A stretch of 64,000 bases of DNA from Psychroflexus salarius (lineage in GTDB: Bacteria; Bacteroidota; Bacteroidia; Flavobacteriales; Flavobacteriaceae): the NCBI RefSeq assembly GCF_900129035.1, contig NZ_FQTW01000001.1, positions 496,001 through 560,000 on the forward strand. Reading direction: 5' to 3'. The position numbers were made by a program, and so were the translations under genes. The notes beneath the pieces were generated by a model, which did no database searches, was not told where the DNA came from, and saw only the letters and a list, made by a program, of their open reading frames with translations. Below, one piece after another: positions 8,351 through 16,951 of the stretch (positions are counted from its first letter, which is position 1; every line of letters starts with the position of its first letter).

Positions 8351-10084
8351 ATGTTTAAACCATATTTAATACTTATTTTAATTGTTAGCCTCTTCAGTTG
8401 CCAAAATAATCATGAAAAAAGCATTGAAAAAAACTCACTCAGTATTGCTTTTGAACGCTCAAATGGAGATTCGACTTCGACTTATTTTGAAGTTATTGAT
8501 TTTTATAAGAATATAGCAAACAAAAATGCAAAAGTCAGTATTTCTGAGCACTATGAAACTGACAGCGGCCAACCTTTACACTTGGTAAAGTTTAGCTCAA
8601 ATCCTTCTGCTGAAACTCCGCTAAAAATTTTAATTAATAATGGAATTCATCCTGGCGAACCTGATGGTATTGATGCTTCTATGTTATTATTTAAAGCTTT
8701 AACAAATGGCGAGATAAAAACTGAAGTACCAGTTGAAGTTTACAGTATACCTATTTATAATATTGGTGGTGCATTGCAACGCAACTCAACTTCAAGAGTA
8801 AATCAAAATGGTCCAGCTGAATATGGCTTTCGTGGTAACGCAAAAAACTATGATTTGAATCGTGATTTTATAAAATCTGACTCAAAAAACAGTAAGGCTT
8901 TTTTTGAAATTTTTCATATTGTTAAACCGCACGTTTTTGTAGATACGCATGTAAGTAACGGCGCTGATTATCAATATACCTTAACACATTTATTTACACA
9001 GCACAATAAAATAGGACAACCTTTAGGCCAATTTTTAAATAAAGAATTTAGACCAGAAATCGAAAATAATTTAAAGAAAAAAAATTTGGAAATCACGCCT
9101 TATGTAAATGTATTTAATAGACCTCCAAATAATGGATTTACACAATTTAACGATTCGCCAAGGTACTCAACTGGCTATACAAGTTTGTACAATACACTTG
9201 GGTTAATGATTGAAACACATATGCTTAAACCTTATAAAACACGTGTAAATGGCACTTTAGAAATGCTAAAAAGTATTGTAAATATAAGTCAAAATCATGC
9301 TGAAAAAATAAAATCCTTAAAGCAGCAACAAGCTGAAAAATTTCAAAATGCCTCAACTTATGCGTTTAATTATGCTGTTGATAGTTCTAAAACTTCAAGC
9401 TTAAAATTTTTAGGCTATGAGGCCGATACCATTATAAGTCAAGTAACTGATTTACCAAGACTGAAGTATAACCGGGAAAAACCAATAACAACTAATATTA
9501 AACATTACAATTATTTTAAAGCTAAGGATTCTATTAAAATCCCTGAAGCTTATATTATACCTCAACAATACACCGAAATTATAGACTTATTGAAATGGAA
9601 TAATATTAATATTGAACGTTTTGTAACAGATACTTTAATAAAAGTTGAACGCTACACAATCGCTGACTATCATACTCGAAAATCGGCTTATGAAGGTCAT
9701 TATTTACATTTTAATACTTCAATTTCTACCGAAGTTGTAGAAGTTGAAATGACACCTGGCGATGTTTTTGTCAGCACCAAACAACCTGGCATTCGTTATC
9801 TGATTGAAACTCTTGAACCAGCAGCTGTTGATTCATTTTTCAACTGGAACTTTTTTGATGCTATCTTACAGCAAAAAGAAGGCTTTTCGCCTTACGTTTT
9901 TGAAGATTTAGCCATAAAAATATTAGAAGAAAATCCTACACTAAAAAAAGAGTTTGAGCAAATGAAAAAGACCGATAAAAGTTTTAAAAATAATTGGTAT
10001 GCTCAATTAGATTGGCTGCATAAACATTCGCCATATTATGAAGACGCACATTTAAAATACCCTATTTATCGACTGATGGAGTAA
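8351..10084 (+). CDS. M14-family zinc metallopeptidase lipoprotein
   Basis: This is a secreted zinc carboxypeptidase-like protein of 577 residues. A lipoprotein signal ends at Cys17 (SLFSC), so it is probably anchored in the envelope. Zinc ligands are H100 and E103 in IHPGEPDG and H200 in VDTHVSNGADY. R171 in YDLNRDF is the usual substrate-binding arginine, and E288 in LMIETHML is the likely catalytic glutamate. The catalytic part covers about residues 45-310. The C-terminal 260 residues have no domain I recognise. The substrate is unknown. The gene is divergent from the TonB receptor, and its last 23 bases overlap the converging Nudix gene. Confidence 0.87.
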   Translation: MFKPYLILILIVSLFSCQNNHEKSIEKNSLSIAFERSNGDSTSTYFEVIDFYKNIANKNAKVSISEHYETDSGQPLHLVKFSSNPSAETPLKILINNGIHPGEPDGIDASMLLFKALTNGEIKTEVPVEVYSIPIYNIGGALQRNSTSRVNQNGPAEYGFRGNAKNYDLNRDFIKSDSKNSKAFFEIFHIVKPHVFVDTHVSNGADYQYTLTHLFTQHNKIGQPLGQFLNKEFRPEIENNLKKKNLEITPYVNVFNRPPNNGFTQFNDSPRYSTGYTSLYNTLGLMIETHMLKPYKTRVNGTLEMLKSIVNISQNHAEKIKSLKQQQAEKFQNASTYAFNYAVDSSKTSSLKFLGYEADTIISQVTDLPRLKYNREKPITTNIKHYNYFKAKDSIKIPEAYIIPQQYTEIIDLLKWNNINIERFVTDTLIKVERYTIADYHTRKSAYEGHYLHFNTSISTEVVEVEMTPGDVFVSTKQPGIRYLIETLEPAAVDSFFNWNFFDAILQQKEGFSPYVFEDLAIKILEENPTLKKEFEQMKKTDKSFKNNWYAQLDWLHKHSPYYEDAHLKYPIYRLME

Positions 10085-10676
10085 AATAATCTTCAGTAAA
10101 TAGAAGTTTAATATTAGCATAAGACTTCTGAAGCGCCTTAATCGCTTTTTTCTTGTTTTTCCATTTCACCTTAGTTATGCCTTCTTGACGTTGTGGAATA
10201 AGTTTGCCATCATATTCAGTGTACATTTCAAACCAATGCGTGATTTTTAAACGATACTTACCTTTACGCTTCATAACATGGTAAGTTAGGTCAAGCGGTT
10301 TAACAATTTGTAAACCTTCAACTAAAGTTTCTTCTTCAACTTCTCTAATTGCCGTATCTTCAATAGTTTCACCTTTTTCAATTTTTCCTTTAGGTAAATC
10401 CCATTTTTTATTTCGGTAGATAAATAAAATTTCGCCATGTTGGTTAAACACTTTTCCACCACCGGCAACAATAGGCTTTAGTTTCCGTTTAAGATGTTTA
10501 AGAAGTTTGTGCTCTTTTTTGTGATATAAATGCAAATGGCTTAATTCGCCTTTTTCAATTTGTTTAATTAATTGTTTAATTTTAACCCCTTTAATAGGTA
10601 ATGATAAATAGCGATGGTCTATTACCTTATCAGTCGACAAAATAATTGGTACATCATTAACGAAAACTTTATACAT
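10062..10676 (-). CDS. Nudix hydrolase
   Basis: A 204-residue protein with the Nudix box GX5EX7REUXEE at about residues 97-116 (G-KIEKG-E then REVEEE). Nudix enzymes cut nucleoside diphosphates linked to another group; the substrate here cannot be inferred. The N-terminal 70 residues (MYKVFVNDVPIIL and a basic stretch) form a conserved extension. I chose ATG 10676. A longer frame exists from TTG 10709, but it would overlap pyrE and adds an unconvincing leader. The start is seven bases from the divergent pyrE start. The end overlaps the M14 gene. Confidence 0.87.
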   Translation of the reverse strand: MYKVFVNDVPIILSTDKVIDHRYLSLPIKGVKIKQLIKQIEKGELSHLHLYHKKEHKLLKHLKRKLKPIVAGGGKVFNQHGEILFIYRNKKWDLPKGKIEKGETIEDTAIREVEEETLVEGLQIVKPLDLTYHVMKRKGKYRLKITHWFEMYTEYDGKLIPQRQEGITKVKWKNKKKAIKALQKSYANIKLLFTEDYFTPSVDK

Positions 10677-10679
10677 TTG
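10672..10679 (+). promoter_or_regulatory. Putative pyrE -7 box giving a leaderless transcript
   Basis: TACATTTG matches TAnnTTTG and ends only five bases before the pyrE ATG at 10684. A TTG at 10646-10648 is a possible -33 element with a 23-base spacer. By analogy with the SRP RNA promoter in this window, transcription would start on or next to the ATG. Confidence 0.5.
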
Positions 10680-10683
10680 CACT

Positions 10684-11328
10684 ATGATTTTAACCGAGCA
10701 AACCGCCAATAAAACTGCAGAACTCTTATTGCAAATTAACGCAATAAAATTAAATCCACAAACGCCATTTACTTGGGCTAGTGGTTGGAAATCGCCAATT
10801 TACTGCGATAACCGCATTATACTTTCATACCCAAGCATTCGAAACTATATTGTTGCGGAAATGGCTAAATCGGTTGAACAAATTTATGGTCAACCAGATG
10901 TTATTGCTGGTGTAGCTACAGGTGCAATTGGGGTTGGCGCTTTAGTAGCCAATTATTTAGGTTTGCCCTTTGTTTATGTTAGACCTGAACCCAAAAAGCA
11001 TGGTCGTAAAAATCAAATTGAAGGTTTTTTAGAGCAACACCAAAATGTTGTTGTAATTGAAGATTTAATCAGTACCGGAAAAAGTAGTCTAAATGCTGTT
11101 GAAGCCTTAAAAACAGAAGCAAATGCTAATATAAAAGGCATGATGGCTATTTTTACTTATGGGTTTGAAATCGCTAAAGAAAATTTTGAAAACGCCAAAG
11201 TTGATTTACGAACCTTAGGCGATTACGACAGTTTATTAAACCAAGCATACAAAACCAATTATTTAAACGCAAAAGAACTCGAATTATTAAAAACTTGGCG
11301 CACAAATCCTGCCCAATGGAAACCATAA
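10684..11328 (+). CDS. pyrE: Orotate phosphoribosyltransferase
   Basis: PyrE adds ribose-phosphate from PRPP to orotate in pyrimidine synthesis. The protein is 214 residues, the usual size. The PRPP-binding signature VVVIEDLISTGKSS lies at about residues 121-134. Family motifs ASGWKSPIYCDNR and VATGAIGVGALVA are also clear. The conserved start (MIL, then TAELLLQINAIKLNP) supports ATG 10684. It has almost no room for a leader and probably lacks a Shine-Dalgarno site. The SRPBCC gene follows after three bases, so the two are likely co-transcribed. Confidence 0.95.
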   Translation: MILTEQTANKTAELLLQINAIKLNPQTPFTWASGWKSPIYCDNRIILSYPSIRNYIVAEMAKSVEQIYGQPDVIAGVATGAIGVGALVANYLGLPFVYVRPEPKKHGRKNQIEGFLEQHQNVVVIEDLISTGKSSLNAVEALKTEANANIKGMMAIFTYGFEIAKENFENAKVDLRTLGDYDSLLNQAYKTNYLNAKELELLKTWRTNPAQWKP

Positions 11329-11331
11329 CAC

Positions 11332-11724
11332 ATGCATTTAGAAAGTCCAAAAGTTACCGTAAAAAAATCACAAGTTGAAGTCTTTAATTTTTTAAAATCT
11401 GTTGAAAATTTTGAAAAATTAATGCCAGAGTCAATTGAAAAGTTTGAAACCCTTGAGGATGATGCCTTTTTATTTCAACTAAAAGGTATGCCAGTCATTA
11501 AATTAAAATTGAATGAAGCAAACACTCCTAAAGAAGTCATTTTAGGTGCCACAAGCGATAAATTACCGTTTACACTTAAAGGCAATATTGAAGCTTTAGA
11601 TGATTCAAGCAGTGAAGTTCAACTTATTTTTGAAGGCGAATTTAACAGTATGATGGCGATGATGATAAAAAGTCCTATCAAAAAATTCATCACCACTTTA
11701 AGTGAAAATATTAGTCAACTCTAA
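11332..11724 (+). CDS. SRPBCC (START-like) family protein
   Basis: A 130-residue protein of the helix-grip SRPBCC fold, which binds hydrophobic ligands. The pattern is an N-terminal strand (LESPKVTVKKSQ), a helix with VFNFLKSVENFEKLMPESIEKFE, alternating strands, and a long C-terminal helix. The MMAMMIKSPIKKFITTLSENI segment is that helix. No signal peptide is present, so it is probably cytoplasmic. It follows pyrE by three bases and is probably in its operon, but the link to pyrimidine synthesis is only positional. Function is unknown. Confidence 0.75.
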   Translation: MHLESPKVTVKKSQVEVFNFLKSVENFEKLMPESIEKFETLEDDAFLFQLKGMPVIKLKLNEANTPKEVILGATSDKLPFTLKGNIEALDDSSSEVQLIFEGEFNSMMAMMIKSPIKKFITTLSENISQL

Positions 11725-11746
11725 TTAAAGCTGACTCAAATTTAAA

Positions 11747-13039
11747 CTAAGCCTTGCAAAATATTTCTTGCAGGGCTTTTCCTTTTAATAAGCATTCTTG
11801 GTATTCATTTTCAGGAATAGATTGGTCTGTTATCGCACTACCAACCATGTAAGATAAGTAAGCTGTTTTTGCGTTGTAAAGTAAACTTCTAATTACAACA
11901 TTAAAATCAAAATCGCCATTAGGTGTTATATAACCAATACTACCGCTATATAAACCGCGTTTAGTGGTTTCATAGGCTTCGGCTAGTTTCATCGCTTCGA
12001 TTTTTGGTGCGCCTGTCATGCTTCCCATTGGGAATGTTGCTTCTAAAATTGAAGTGAAATCAACATTGGGTTTCAACTCACATGAAATTGTAGAAATCAT
12101 TTGATGCACTTGCTCAAAAGTATAAATTCTACAAAGTTCATCGACTTTAACACTAGCTTTAGATGCTAATTTAGATAAATCGTTTCGTACCAAATCTACT
12201 ATCATAATATTTTCTGCAAGTTCTTTAGGGTCTGTTGCAAGTTCTTTAATTAAATTTTGATCTTCAACTAAAGACTGACCACGTTTAGCAGTTCCTTTAA
12301 TAGGCTGTGAGATTAATCGAAAGTTCTTTTTGGTTAAAAATCGCTCTGGACTCGCTGAAACAACTTGAAACTCATCAAATTTTACATAAGCTGAAAATGG
12401 CGCTTTTGATTGCAGATTTAACTGTTTAAAGGCATCAAATCCACAAAATTGAGGCGTATGTGCATAAAATTCTTGACAGAAATTGATTTCATAAATATCG
12501 CCACGCTTGATGTGCGACTTTAATTGATGAACAATTGATAAGTAGGCTTCTTTTGTGAGACGTGAATCAAAAGCTAAAAACTGCTGTTTTAACTTTAAAT
12601 CAATGTTAAGTTCTTGAATTTCAATGAAATCAGTTTCTATTTCAGTTGAAGTATCTTCAGTATAAAAACATTCAAGTTTGTTGTCTATTATGGTAAAAAC
12701 TTTTTCTGGCTGAACGGCAAGGATTTGAGGAAAATTAATCCCATCAAAATTATTAGAGGTAAGATTTTCTATTGTATTTTTTAAATCATAACTCAAACAA
12801 CACATTAACCAATCATTAGATTGATTAATAAAAGTCTGCAATTTTTCTAAAGCATTATAATCAAAGGATTTTACAAGCGACCTCTTTCCTACTGCAATAA
12901 CAGCATCAAAATTTTTAAATTTAGAAGCCATTTGTTGCCCATCAAAAACCCAACAACTGTTGTGAGACGAAGCCCACTGCATTAATTGATGTTTAAATTT
13001 ATCGGGATGTTTAAGCCTAAAACTTTGATTAATTCTCAC
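11747..13039 (-). CDS. pabB: Aminodeoxychorismate synthase component I (chorismate-binding enzyme)
   Basis: This belongs to the anthranilate synthase component I / PabB / isochorismate synthase family. The chorismate-binding core covers about residues 165-425. Key motifs are RGDIYEINFCQ, SPERFL, QPIKGTAKRG, VDLVRNDLSKLA, FPMGSMTGAPKIEAM and YSGSIGYI. The lysine in PIKGTAKRG is characteristic of PabB-type enzymes, so 4-amino-4-deoxychorismate for folate synthesis is the likely product. The 430-residue length fits a PabB lacking a fused glutaminase or lyase. No trp genes are nearby. A terminator-like hairpin for the converging SRPBCC gene lies inside its last codons. Confidence 0.85.
   Translation of the reverse strand: MRINQSFRLKHPDKFKHQLMQWASSHNSCWVFDGQQMASKFKNFDAVIAVGKRSLVKSFDYNALEKLQTFINQSNDWLMCCLSYDLKNTIENLTSNNFDGINFPQILAVQPEKVFTIIDNKLECFYTEDTSTEIETDFIEIQELNIDLKLKQQFLAFDSRLTKEAYLSIVHQLKSHIKRGDIYEINFCQEFYAHTPQFCGFDAFKQLNLQSKAPFSAYVKFDEFQVVSASPERFLTKKNFRLISQPIKGTAKRGQSLVEDQNLIKELATDPKELAENIMIVDLVRNDLSKLASKASVKVDELCRIYTFEQVHQMISTISCELKPNVDFTSILEATFPMGSMTGAPKIEAMKLAEAYETTKRGLYSGSIGYITPNGDFDFNVVIRSLLYNAKTAYLSYMVGSAITDQSIPENEYQECLLKGKALQEIFCKA
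11749..11780 (+). terminator. Terminator-like hairpin inside the 3' end of pabB
   Basis: AAGCCTTGCAA at 11749-11759 pairs with TTGCAGGGCTT at 11768-11778 over 11 positions with one G-T wobble, followed by T residues on the plus strand. It lies 24 bases after the SRPBCC stop and encodes the last residues of pabB on the other strand. Confidence 0.6.
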
Positions 13040-13061
13040 AAAAAATACTTCAAAAACGGCT

Positions 13062-13069
13062 CAAATATA
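13062..13069 (-). promoter_or_regulatory. Putative -7 box for pabB
   Basis: TATATTTG on the minus strand matches TAnnTTTG and lies 22 bases before the pabB ATG at 13039. No clear -33 TTG is seen. Confidence 0.43.
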
Positions 13070-13093
13070 CAATTAGTAAATGAGTTGTAATGT

Positions 13094-13288
13094 TTAATTA
13101 ATATAAATCAAACATCGGTTTAATTCTGGATTTTTTTGTAGTAAAGGCCTTATAAATATTCGAATTTCTTCAATTTCATGTGGTTGTAAAGACCGCGTTA
13201 CTTTTGCTAATTCTTTACAGAACAATTTAGCATCAAAACTGACTTTAGCTAAGATTTGCTTAGAATACTCTAACATAGCTCGTGACAT
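13094..13288 (-). CDS. Conserved small protein of unknown function
   Basis: A 64-residue soluble protein with no signal peptide or membrane helix. The sequence starts MSRAMLEYSKQIL and is predicted mainly helical, with an acidic central stretch, PHEIEEIRIFIRPLL. I recall near-identical short proteins with the same start in other Flavobacteriaceae, which argues that it is real. The function is unknown. It lies in its own gap between pabB (55 bases downstream) and the DUF4442 gene (100 bases upstream). I see no terminator or clear promoter around it. Confidence 0.65.
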   Translation of the reverse strand: MSRAMLEYSKQILAKVSFDAKLFCKELAKVTRSLQPHEIEEIRIFIRPLLQKNPELNRCLIYIN

Positions 13289-13388
13289 AATGTAATTTTT
13301 TTGATAGGTAGTTGTGTTTTATAGGCTAAATTTTGACATAAAAATAAGACTTTAAATCATTAAACTTTGTTAAAGGTCTATTAACAAA

Positions 13389-13844
13389 TTACGACTTTAA
13401 CTTTAAAGTCCATTTAAATTTAAATTCAGAAATACAGTTTTGTTCCTCATCAAAAGCCTTTGAATTTAGCCAAACCGTTTGTCCATTTTTACTCACAACA
13501 GCATCATTAACAATAGCTTTAACTAAAGCAGCATCATTACATGTAAAAGTAATTTTACCTCTAGCCTTTTTATGAAAAACAGCAGAATTTTCAGCAACTA
13601 ACATGGAAATAGGTTGACGGCTTTCTTTTATTTCTCGCATTACTAAAACACCAGTTGTTAACTCAGCTGCCATAGCTTGAACGGCAAAATACATGCTATT
13701 AAATGGATTTTGACTTAACCATTTTAACCTCGCTTTTGCCTCAGCTGCTTCAGGCGTTAGTTTGGTTAAACGAACACCAGCAATCCAAGCAATTGGTAAT
13801 TTCAAAAACAAAAAACGATTGATATTTTGTACGGTAAACTTCAT
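13389..13844 (-). CDS. DUF4442 (hotdog-fold) protein
   Basis: A 151-residue protein resembling DUF4442, a group related to hotdog-fold thioesterases. Indicators are the N-terminal VQNINRFLFLKLPIAWIAGVR region, the NPFNSMYFAVQAMAAELTTGVLV segment, which matches the central helix of the fold, and the C-terminal strands. No catalytic residue can be assigned with certainty. It has no signal peptide. It probably acts on an acyl-CoA or similar thioester, but this is inference from fold. It is divergent from the padR cluster across 169 bases. Confidence 0.75.
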   Translation of the reverse strand: MKFTVQNINRFLFLKLPIAWIAGVRLTKLTPEAAEAKARLKWLSQNPFNSMYFAVQAMAAELTTGVLVMREIKESRQPISMLVAENSAVFHKKARGKITFTCNDAALVKAIVNDAVVSKNGQTVWLNSKAFDEEQNCISEFKFKWTLKLKS

Positions 13845-13976
13845 CTATAAATTTTACACAAAATACTTAATTATAGTGACTTTTAGCTCAGTTTTAAACG
13901 AAAAGTTAAATCTTTAAATTGTTAATTATAAGTTAAATTACACTACCTTGCATTACATAGTAACTTCTTTTAAACA

Positions 13977-13984
13977 TATCTTTG
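13977..13984 (+). promoter_or_regulatory. Putative -7 box for the padR-pspC-GIN unit
   Basis: TATCTTTG matches TAnnTTTG and lies 29 bases before the padR ATG. A TTG at 13948-13950 is too far (26-base spacer) to be a confident -33. The 169-base gap around it is otherwise AT-rich with no strong palindrome. Confidence 0.45.
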
Positions 13985-14013
13985 TATAGAATTAAGCTTA
14001 GAAATCTACTTTT

Positions 14014-14361
14014 ATGAAAATAGAAAACACAAAAGCACAAATGCGGAAAGGTATTTTAGAATACTGCATTTTGTCAGTCTTAGCTAAAAATGACGCCTAC
14101 GTGGCTGAAATTTTAGAAACACTAAAAGAGGCTAAACTTCTTGTTGTTGAAGGCACGATTTACCCTTTATTAACACGTCTAAAAAATGGAAAATTACTTG
14201 AATATCGTTGGGAAGAATCAACAGGCGGACCGCCTAGAAAATACTATAAACTAACAAACAAAGGTCAAGAATTTTTAAATGAACTTGGCGACACATGGCA
14301 AGATTTACAATTTGCTGTAAATACAATAACAACACCGAATAAAACCGACAATAATGAATAA
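14014..14361 (+). CDS. PadR-family transcriptional regulator
   Basis: A 115-residue winged-helix regulator. The N-terminal MRKGILEYCILSVLAKNDAYVAEIL opens the DNA-binding domain. The recognition and wing region is GTIYPLLTRLKNGKLLEYRWEESTGGPPRKYYKLT at about residues 48-82, which is characteristic of PadR. There is no large C-terminal dimerisation domain, as in the PadR-s2 subgroup. It overlaps the pspC gene by eight bases, so it is translated with it and probably regulates its own operon in response to envelope stress; this is inferred from context. Confidence 0.9.
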   Translation: MKIENTKAQMRKGILEYCILSVLAKNDAYVAEILETLKEAKLLVVEGTIYPLLTRLKNGKLLEYRWEESTGGPPRKYYKLTNKGQEFLNELGDTWQDLQFAVNTITTPNKTDNNE

Positions 14362-15934
14362 AACAATAAGTATTAATTTAGGAAGCATCTTTTTTCACAT
14401 CGATGAAATTGCTTTTAATAAGCTTAAGTCTTATTTAGACGACATAAAGCTTTATCTACATAACGAAGAAAGTAAAGACGAAATTATTAATGACATTGAA
14501 GTTCGGATTGCTGAAATTTTTATGGAAGAACGGCAAGATGAACAACAAGTCATTTCAGTTGAAGTTGTAGAAAAAGTTATTAAAATAATGGGTAATCCAG
14601 AAGATTATCGTGTTGATGATACAACAGATTATCAGGACTACTCAAAAGAAAATTACAAAAGTTACCGCAAATTATATCGTGATAAAGATACTAGCATTTT
14701 AGGTGGTGTTTCTGCTGGATTTGGACATTATTTTAGAATTGACGCTATTTGGATTCGTGTGATCTTTATTTTAATGGGCATTTTTAGTGCTGGTACAGGT
14801 GTAATCATTTACATCGCTTGTTGGCTTTTAATTCCGCCAGCTTTAACTACTTCTGAAAAATTAGCTATGCGTGGTAAACCCATTAATTTTTCAAATATTG
14901 AACGAAAAGTAAAAGAGAATTATGAGAAATTTACCCAGAAGATGGATGATATTGATTATGAAAAATATAAAGCTCAAACCAAGTCAGGCGCACAAAAACT
15001 AGGTAACAGTCTTTATAATATCTTTGAAGCTATCGGTAATTTTATTAAAAAATTTCTTGGTGTTATTCTTATTTTCATTGCTGGTATAGTCTTGCTTTCG
15101 CTCGTATTTTCACTTTTTGGCTTAGGCTCTTTCAGTTTTTTTGAAGATACCAACTACTATGATTTTGGTTTATCTGAACTTGATTTGCCCATTTGGGCTT
15201 ATGCCGTAATGGTTTTCTTTAGCATTGGCATACCCTTTTTTTACCTACTTATTCTAGGACTAAAATTACTTATTAATAACCTCAGAAAAATTGGTAAACC
15301 TATCAACATCAGTTTGTTTACTTTATGGATTATAGCGGTATTTAGTTTAATCTTCTTCAGTATTAAACAAAATTTAAAAGACAGTCAAAAAGTTGAATTA
15401 GTTAATGTTATAGAGACAAATTACAACAATCAAGATACCTTAAACATCAGTATGAATGAAAATTTAAGATTCAACCTAAATTCTCATAAAAACTCTAAGA
15501 ATAAAATCGTCTTTGACGAAAGCAATCAAGAGCTCACAATTGGCAACATGATTAACCTTAATTTTATTCCTTCAAACGACAGTCTTGTTAAAATACGTGT
15601 CGAAAAATCTGCTTATTCGACTTCAAAAGCAAAAGCTAAAGCATTAGCAAAACAGATTGACTATGGCATTTCAACCGAAACCAAAAACATTAAATTAAAC
15701 AATTACTTTTCAACACTTCCGCAATTTGTAAATCATAGAATTAGCATTGATGTAAGTATTCTTCTACCAGAGGGAATTCATCTTAACTTTGATGAATCGG
15801 TTAAAACCTATAAAAGTAATTACCAAAATTTCAATGAATTTAATCGTGTAAAATACAACCAATTACTTCATGCTGAAGGTAAAACACTACAATGTTTAAC
15901 TTGTCAAGAAATTGAAAACGATAGTATAAATTAA
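14354..15934 (+). CDS. PspC-domain membrane protein
   Basis: A 526-residue inner-membrane protein. The PspC domain, about residues 108-168, starts YRDKDTSILGGVSAGFGHYF and ends in a hydrophobic WIRVIFILMG to YIACWLLIPP helix. Before it lies a charged N-terminal region (about 1-100). Three further hydrophobic segments follow at about 234-256, 275-302 and 318-338. The C-terminal 185 residues are a soluble, strand-rich domain, probably periplasmic. PspC proteins belong to phage-shock type envelope stress responses; here there is no pspA. The gene sits between padR (overlapping) and a GIN-domain lipoprotein, a common flavobacterial arrangement. Confidence 0.87.
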   Translation: MNKTISINLGSIFFHIDEIAFNKLKSYLDDIKLYLHNEESKDEIINDIEVRIAEIFMEERQDEQQVISVEVVEKVIKIMGNPEDYRVDDTTDYQDYSKENYKSYRKLYRDKDTSILGGVSAGFGHYFRIDAIWIRVIFILMGIFSAGTGVIIYIACWLLIPPALTTSEKLAMRGKPINFSNIERKVKENYEKFTQKMDDIDYEKYKAQTKSGAQKLGNSLYNIFEAIGNFIKKFLGVILIFIAGIVLLSLVFSLFGLGSFSFFEDTNYYDFGLSELDLPIWAYAVMVFFSIGIPFFYLLILGLKLLINNLRKIGKPINISLFTLWIIAVFSLIFFSIKQNLKDSQKVELVNVIETNYNNQDTLNISMNENLRFNLNSHKNSKNKIVFDESNQELTIGNMINLNFIPSNDSLVKIRVEKSAYSTSKAKAKALAKQIDYGISTETKNIKLNNYFSTLPQFVNHRISIDVSILLPEGIHLNFDESVKTYKSNYQNFNEFNRVKYNQLLHAEGKTLQCLTCQEIENDSIN

Positions 15935-15958
15935 AAATAATCTCTTAAAACCAAACCT

Positions 15959-16801
15959 ATGTTAAGCTTAATGAAATATGTTATTTATGTGATAATCACA
16001 ATGAGTGTCGTGAGTTGCAATGTTGTCTCAAACCTTTCAAAAGTAAATGGCCAAGGCAAAGTTGAAACCAAAACAATGACAACAAACACCTTTACTGAAT
16101 TAAAAATTTCTAATAACTGGCAAGTTGTCTTGATACCATCAAACGAAAATAAATTGGTAGTTGAAGCGAATGAGAATTTAATTGAATTACTAACCGTAAA
16201 AAACAATGGCAATTTGTTAGAAATATCGGCAAAAGAAGCCATTGGTCAAGCTGATGCCAAACTTATTGAAGTTTATTATACAGAATCACTAACCAAAATA
16301 AGTTTTAGCGCTGGCGTAGATGTTACGGCAAACGAAAAACTAAATTTTGAAGACTTAAATTTCAATATCTCAAGCGGCGCTGAAGTCAGTTTAAACTTAG
16401 CATTTAATCAACTTGATTTAAAAGTTTCTAGCGGTGCCGAAGCAAAACTTCAGTTAAAAGGTAACGAAGTTTGGGCTTCTAGTTCAAGCGGTGCCGAAAT
16501 AGAACTCAATGCAGATGTTATTAGTATGGAAACTTCGGCTTCAAGTGGTGCAGAAATTGATATTAAAGGAATAGCAGACCATTTTAAAGCTAAAACCTCT
16601 AGCGGCTCAGAAATTGAAGCTGCTAAATTAAAAGCCAATAATATCGAAGCTTCAGCAAGTAGTGGCTCATCAATCAAAATATTTCCCATTGTAAATCTTG
16701 AGGCTACGGCTTCAAGTGGTGGCGATATTGATTATTACAATAAACCAAACGGTCAATTAAACATTAATAAATCATCTGGCGGAAATGTTTCATTACACTA
16801 A
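15959..16801 (+). CDS. Head-GIN (DUF2807) domain lipoprotein
   Basis: A 280-residue lipoprotein with Cys20 in SVVSC as the lipidation site (an alternative ATG at 15971 gives a shorter leader with the same cysteine). The mature protein is a putative auto-transporter adhesin head GIN domain. From residue 138 an SSG motif recurs eight times (glycines at 140, 159, 178, 197, 216, 236, 254 and 274), a period of about 19 residues. This is the signature of beta-helix rungs. Variants include SSGAEI, SSGSEI, SSGGDI and SSGGNV. It follows pspC by 24 bases and ends with a terminator. It is probably surface-exposed or periplasmic; the binding partner is unknown. Confidence 0.87.
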   Translation: MLSLMKYVIYVIITMSVVSCNVVSNLSKVNGQGKVETKTMTTNTFTELKISNNWQVVLIPSNENKLVVEANENLIELLTVKNNGNLLEISAKEAIGQADAKLIEVYYTESLTKISFSAGVDVTANEKLNFEDLNFNISSGAEVSLNLAFNQLDLKVSSGAEAKLQLKGNEVWASSSSGAEIELNADVISMETSASSGAEIDIKGIADHFKAKTSSGSEIEAAKLKANNIEASASSGSSIKIFPIVNLEATASSGGDIDYYNKPNGQLNINKSSGGNVSLH

Positions 16802-16827
16802 GTCTATTGGTGTTTGTTTTAGTTGTT

Positions 16828-16855
16828 AAAATCCCTTTTAAAAGAGGGATTTTTT
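16828..16855 (+). terminator. Terminator after the GIN lipoprotein gene
   Basis: AAAATCCCTTTT pairs with AAGAGGGATTTT with one wobble and runs into T residues. It lies 26 bases after the stop and closes the padR-pspC-GIN unit before the histidine kinase gene. Confidence 0.75.
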
Positions 16856-16951
16856 CATTTCATCTCAAAAAAATAACAACTCATCATTTTTAGCTTTACT
16901 TTTAGGTCTATCTCTTAGCATCTTTGTTTTCAAATTAAAACAAACAGTATT

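Noticed and set aside
10677-10709. Upstream TTG start extending the Nudix gene
   Set aside because: It would overlap pyrE and adds an unconvincing leader; ATG 10676 fits the conserved start.
13931-13970. Possible PadR operator upstream of padR (TTACACTA and TAGTAA)
   Set aside because: The arms match poorly and the spacing is irregular, so I do not call it.
16370-16801. Possible CRISPR-like or tandem DNA repeat
   Set aside because: The repeated SSG units are codons of a beta-helix protein in frame; they are degenerate at the DNA level and have no spacers.
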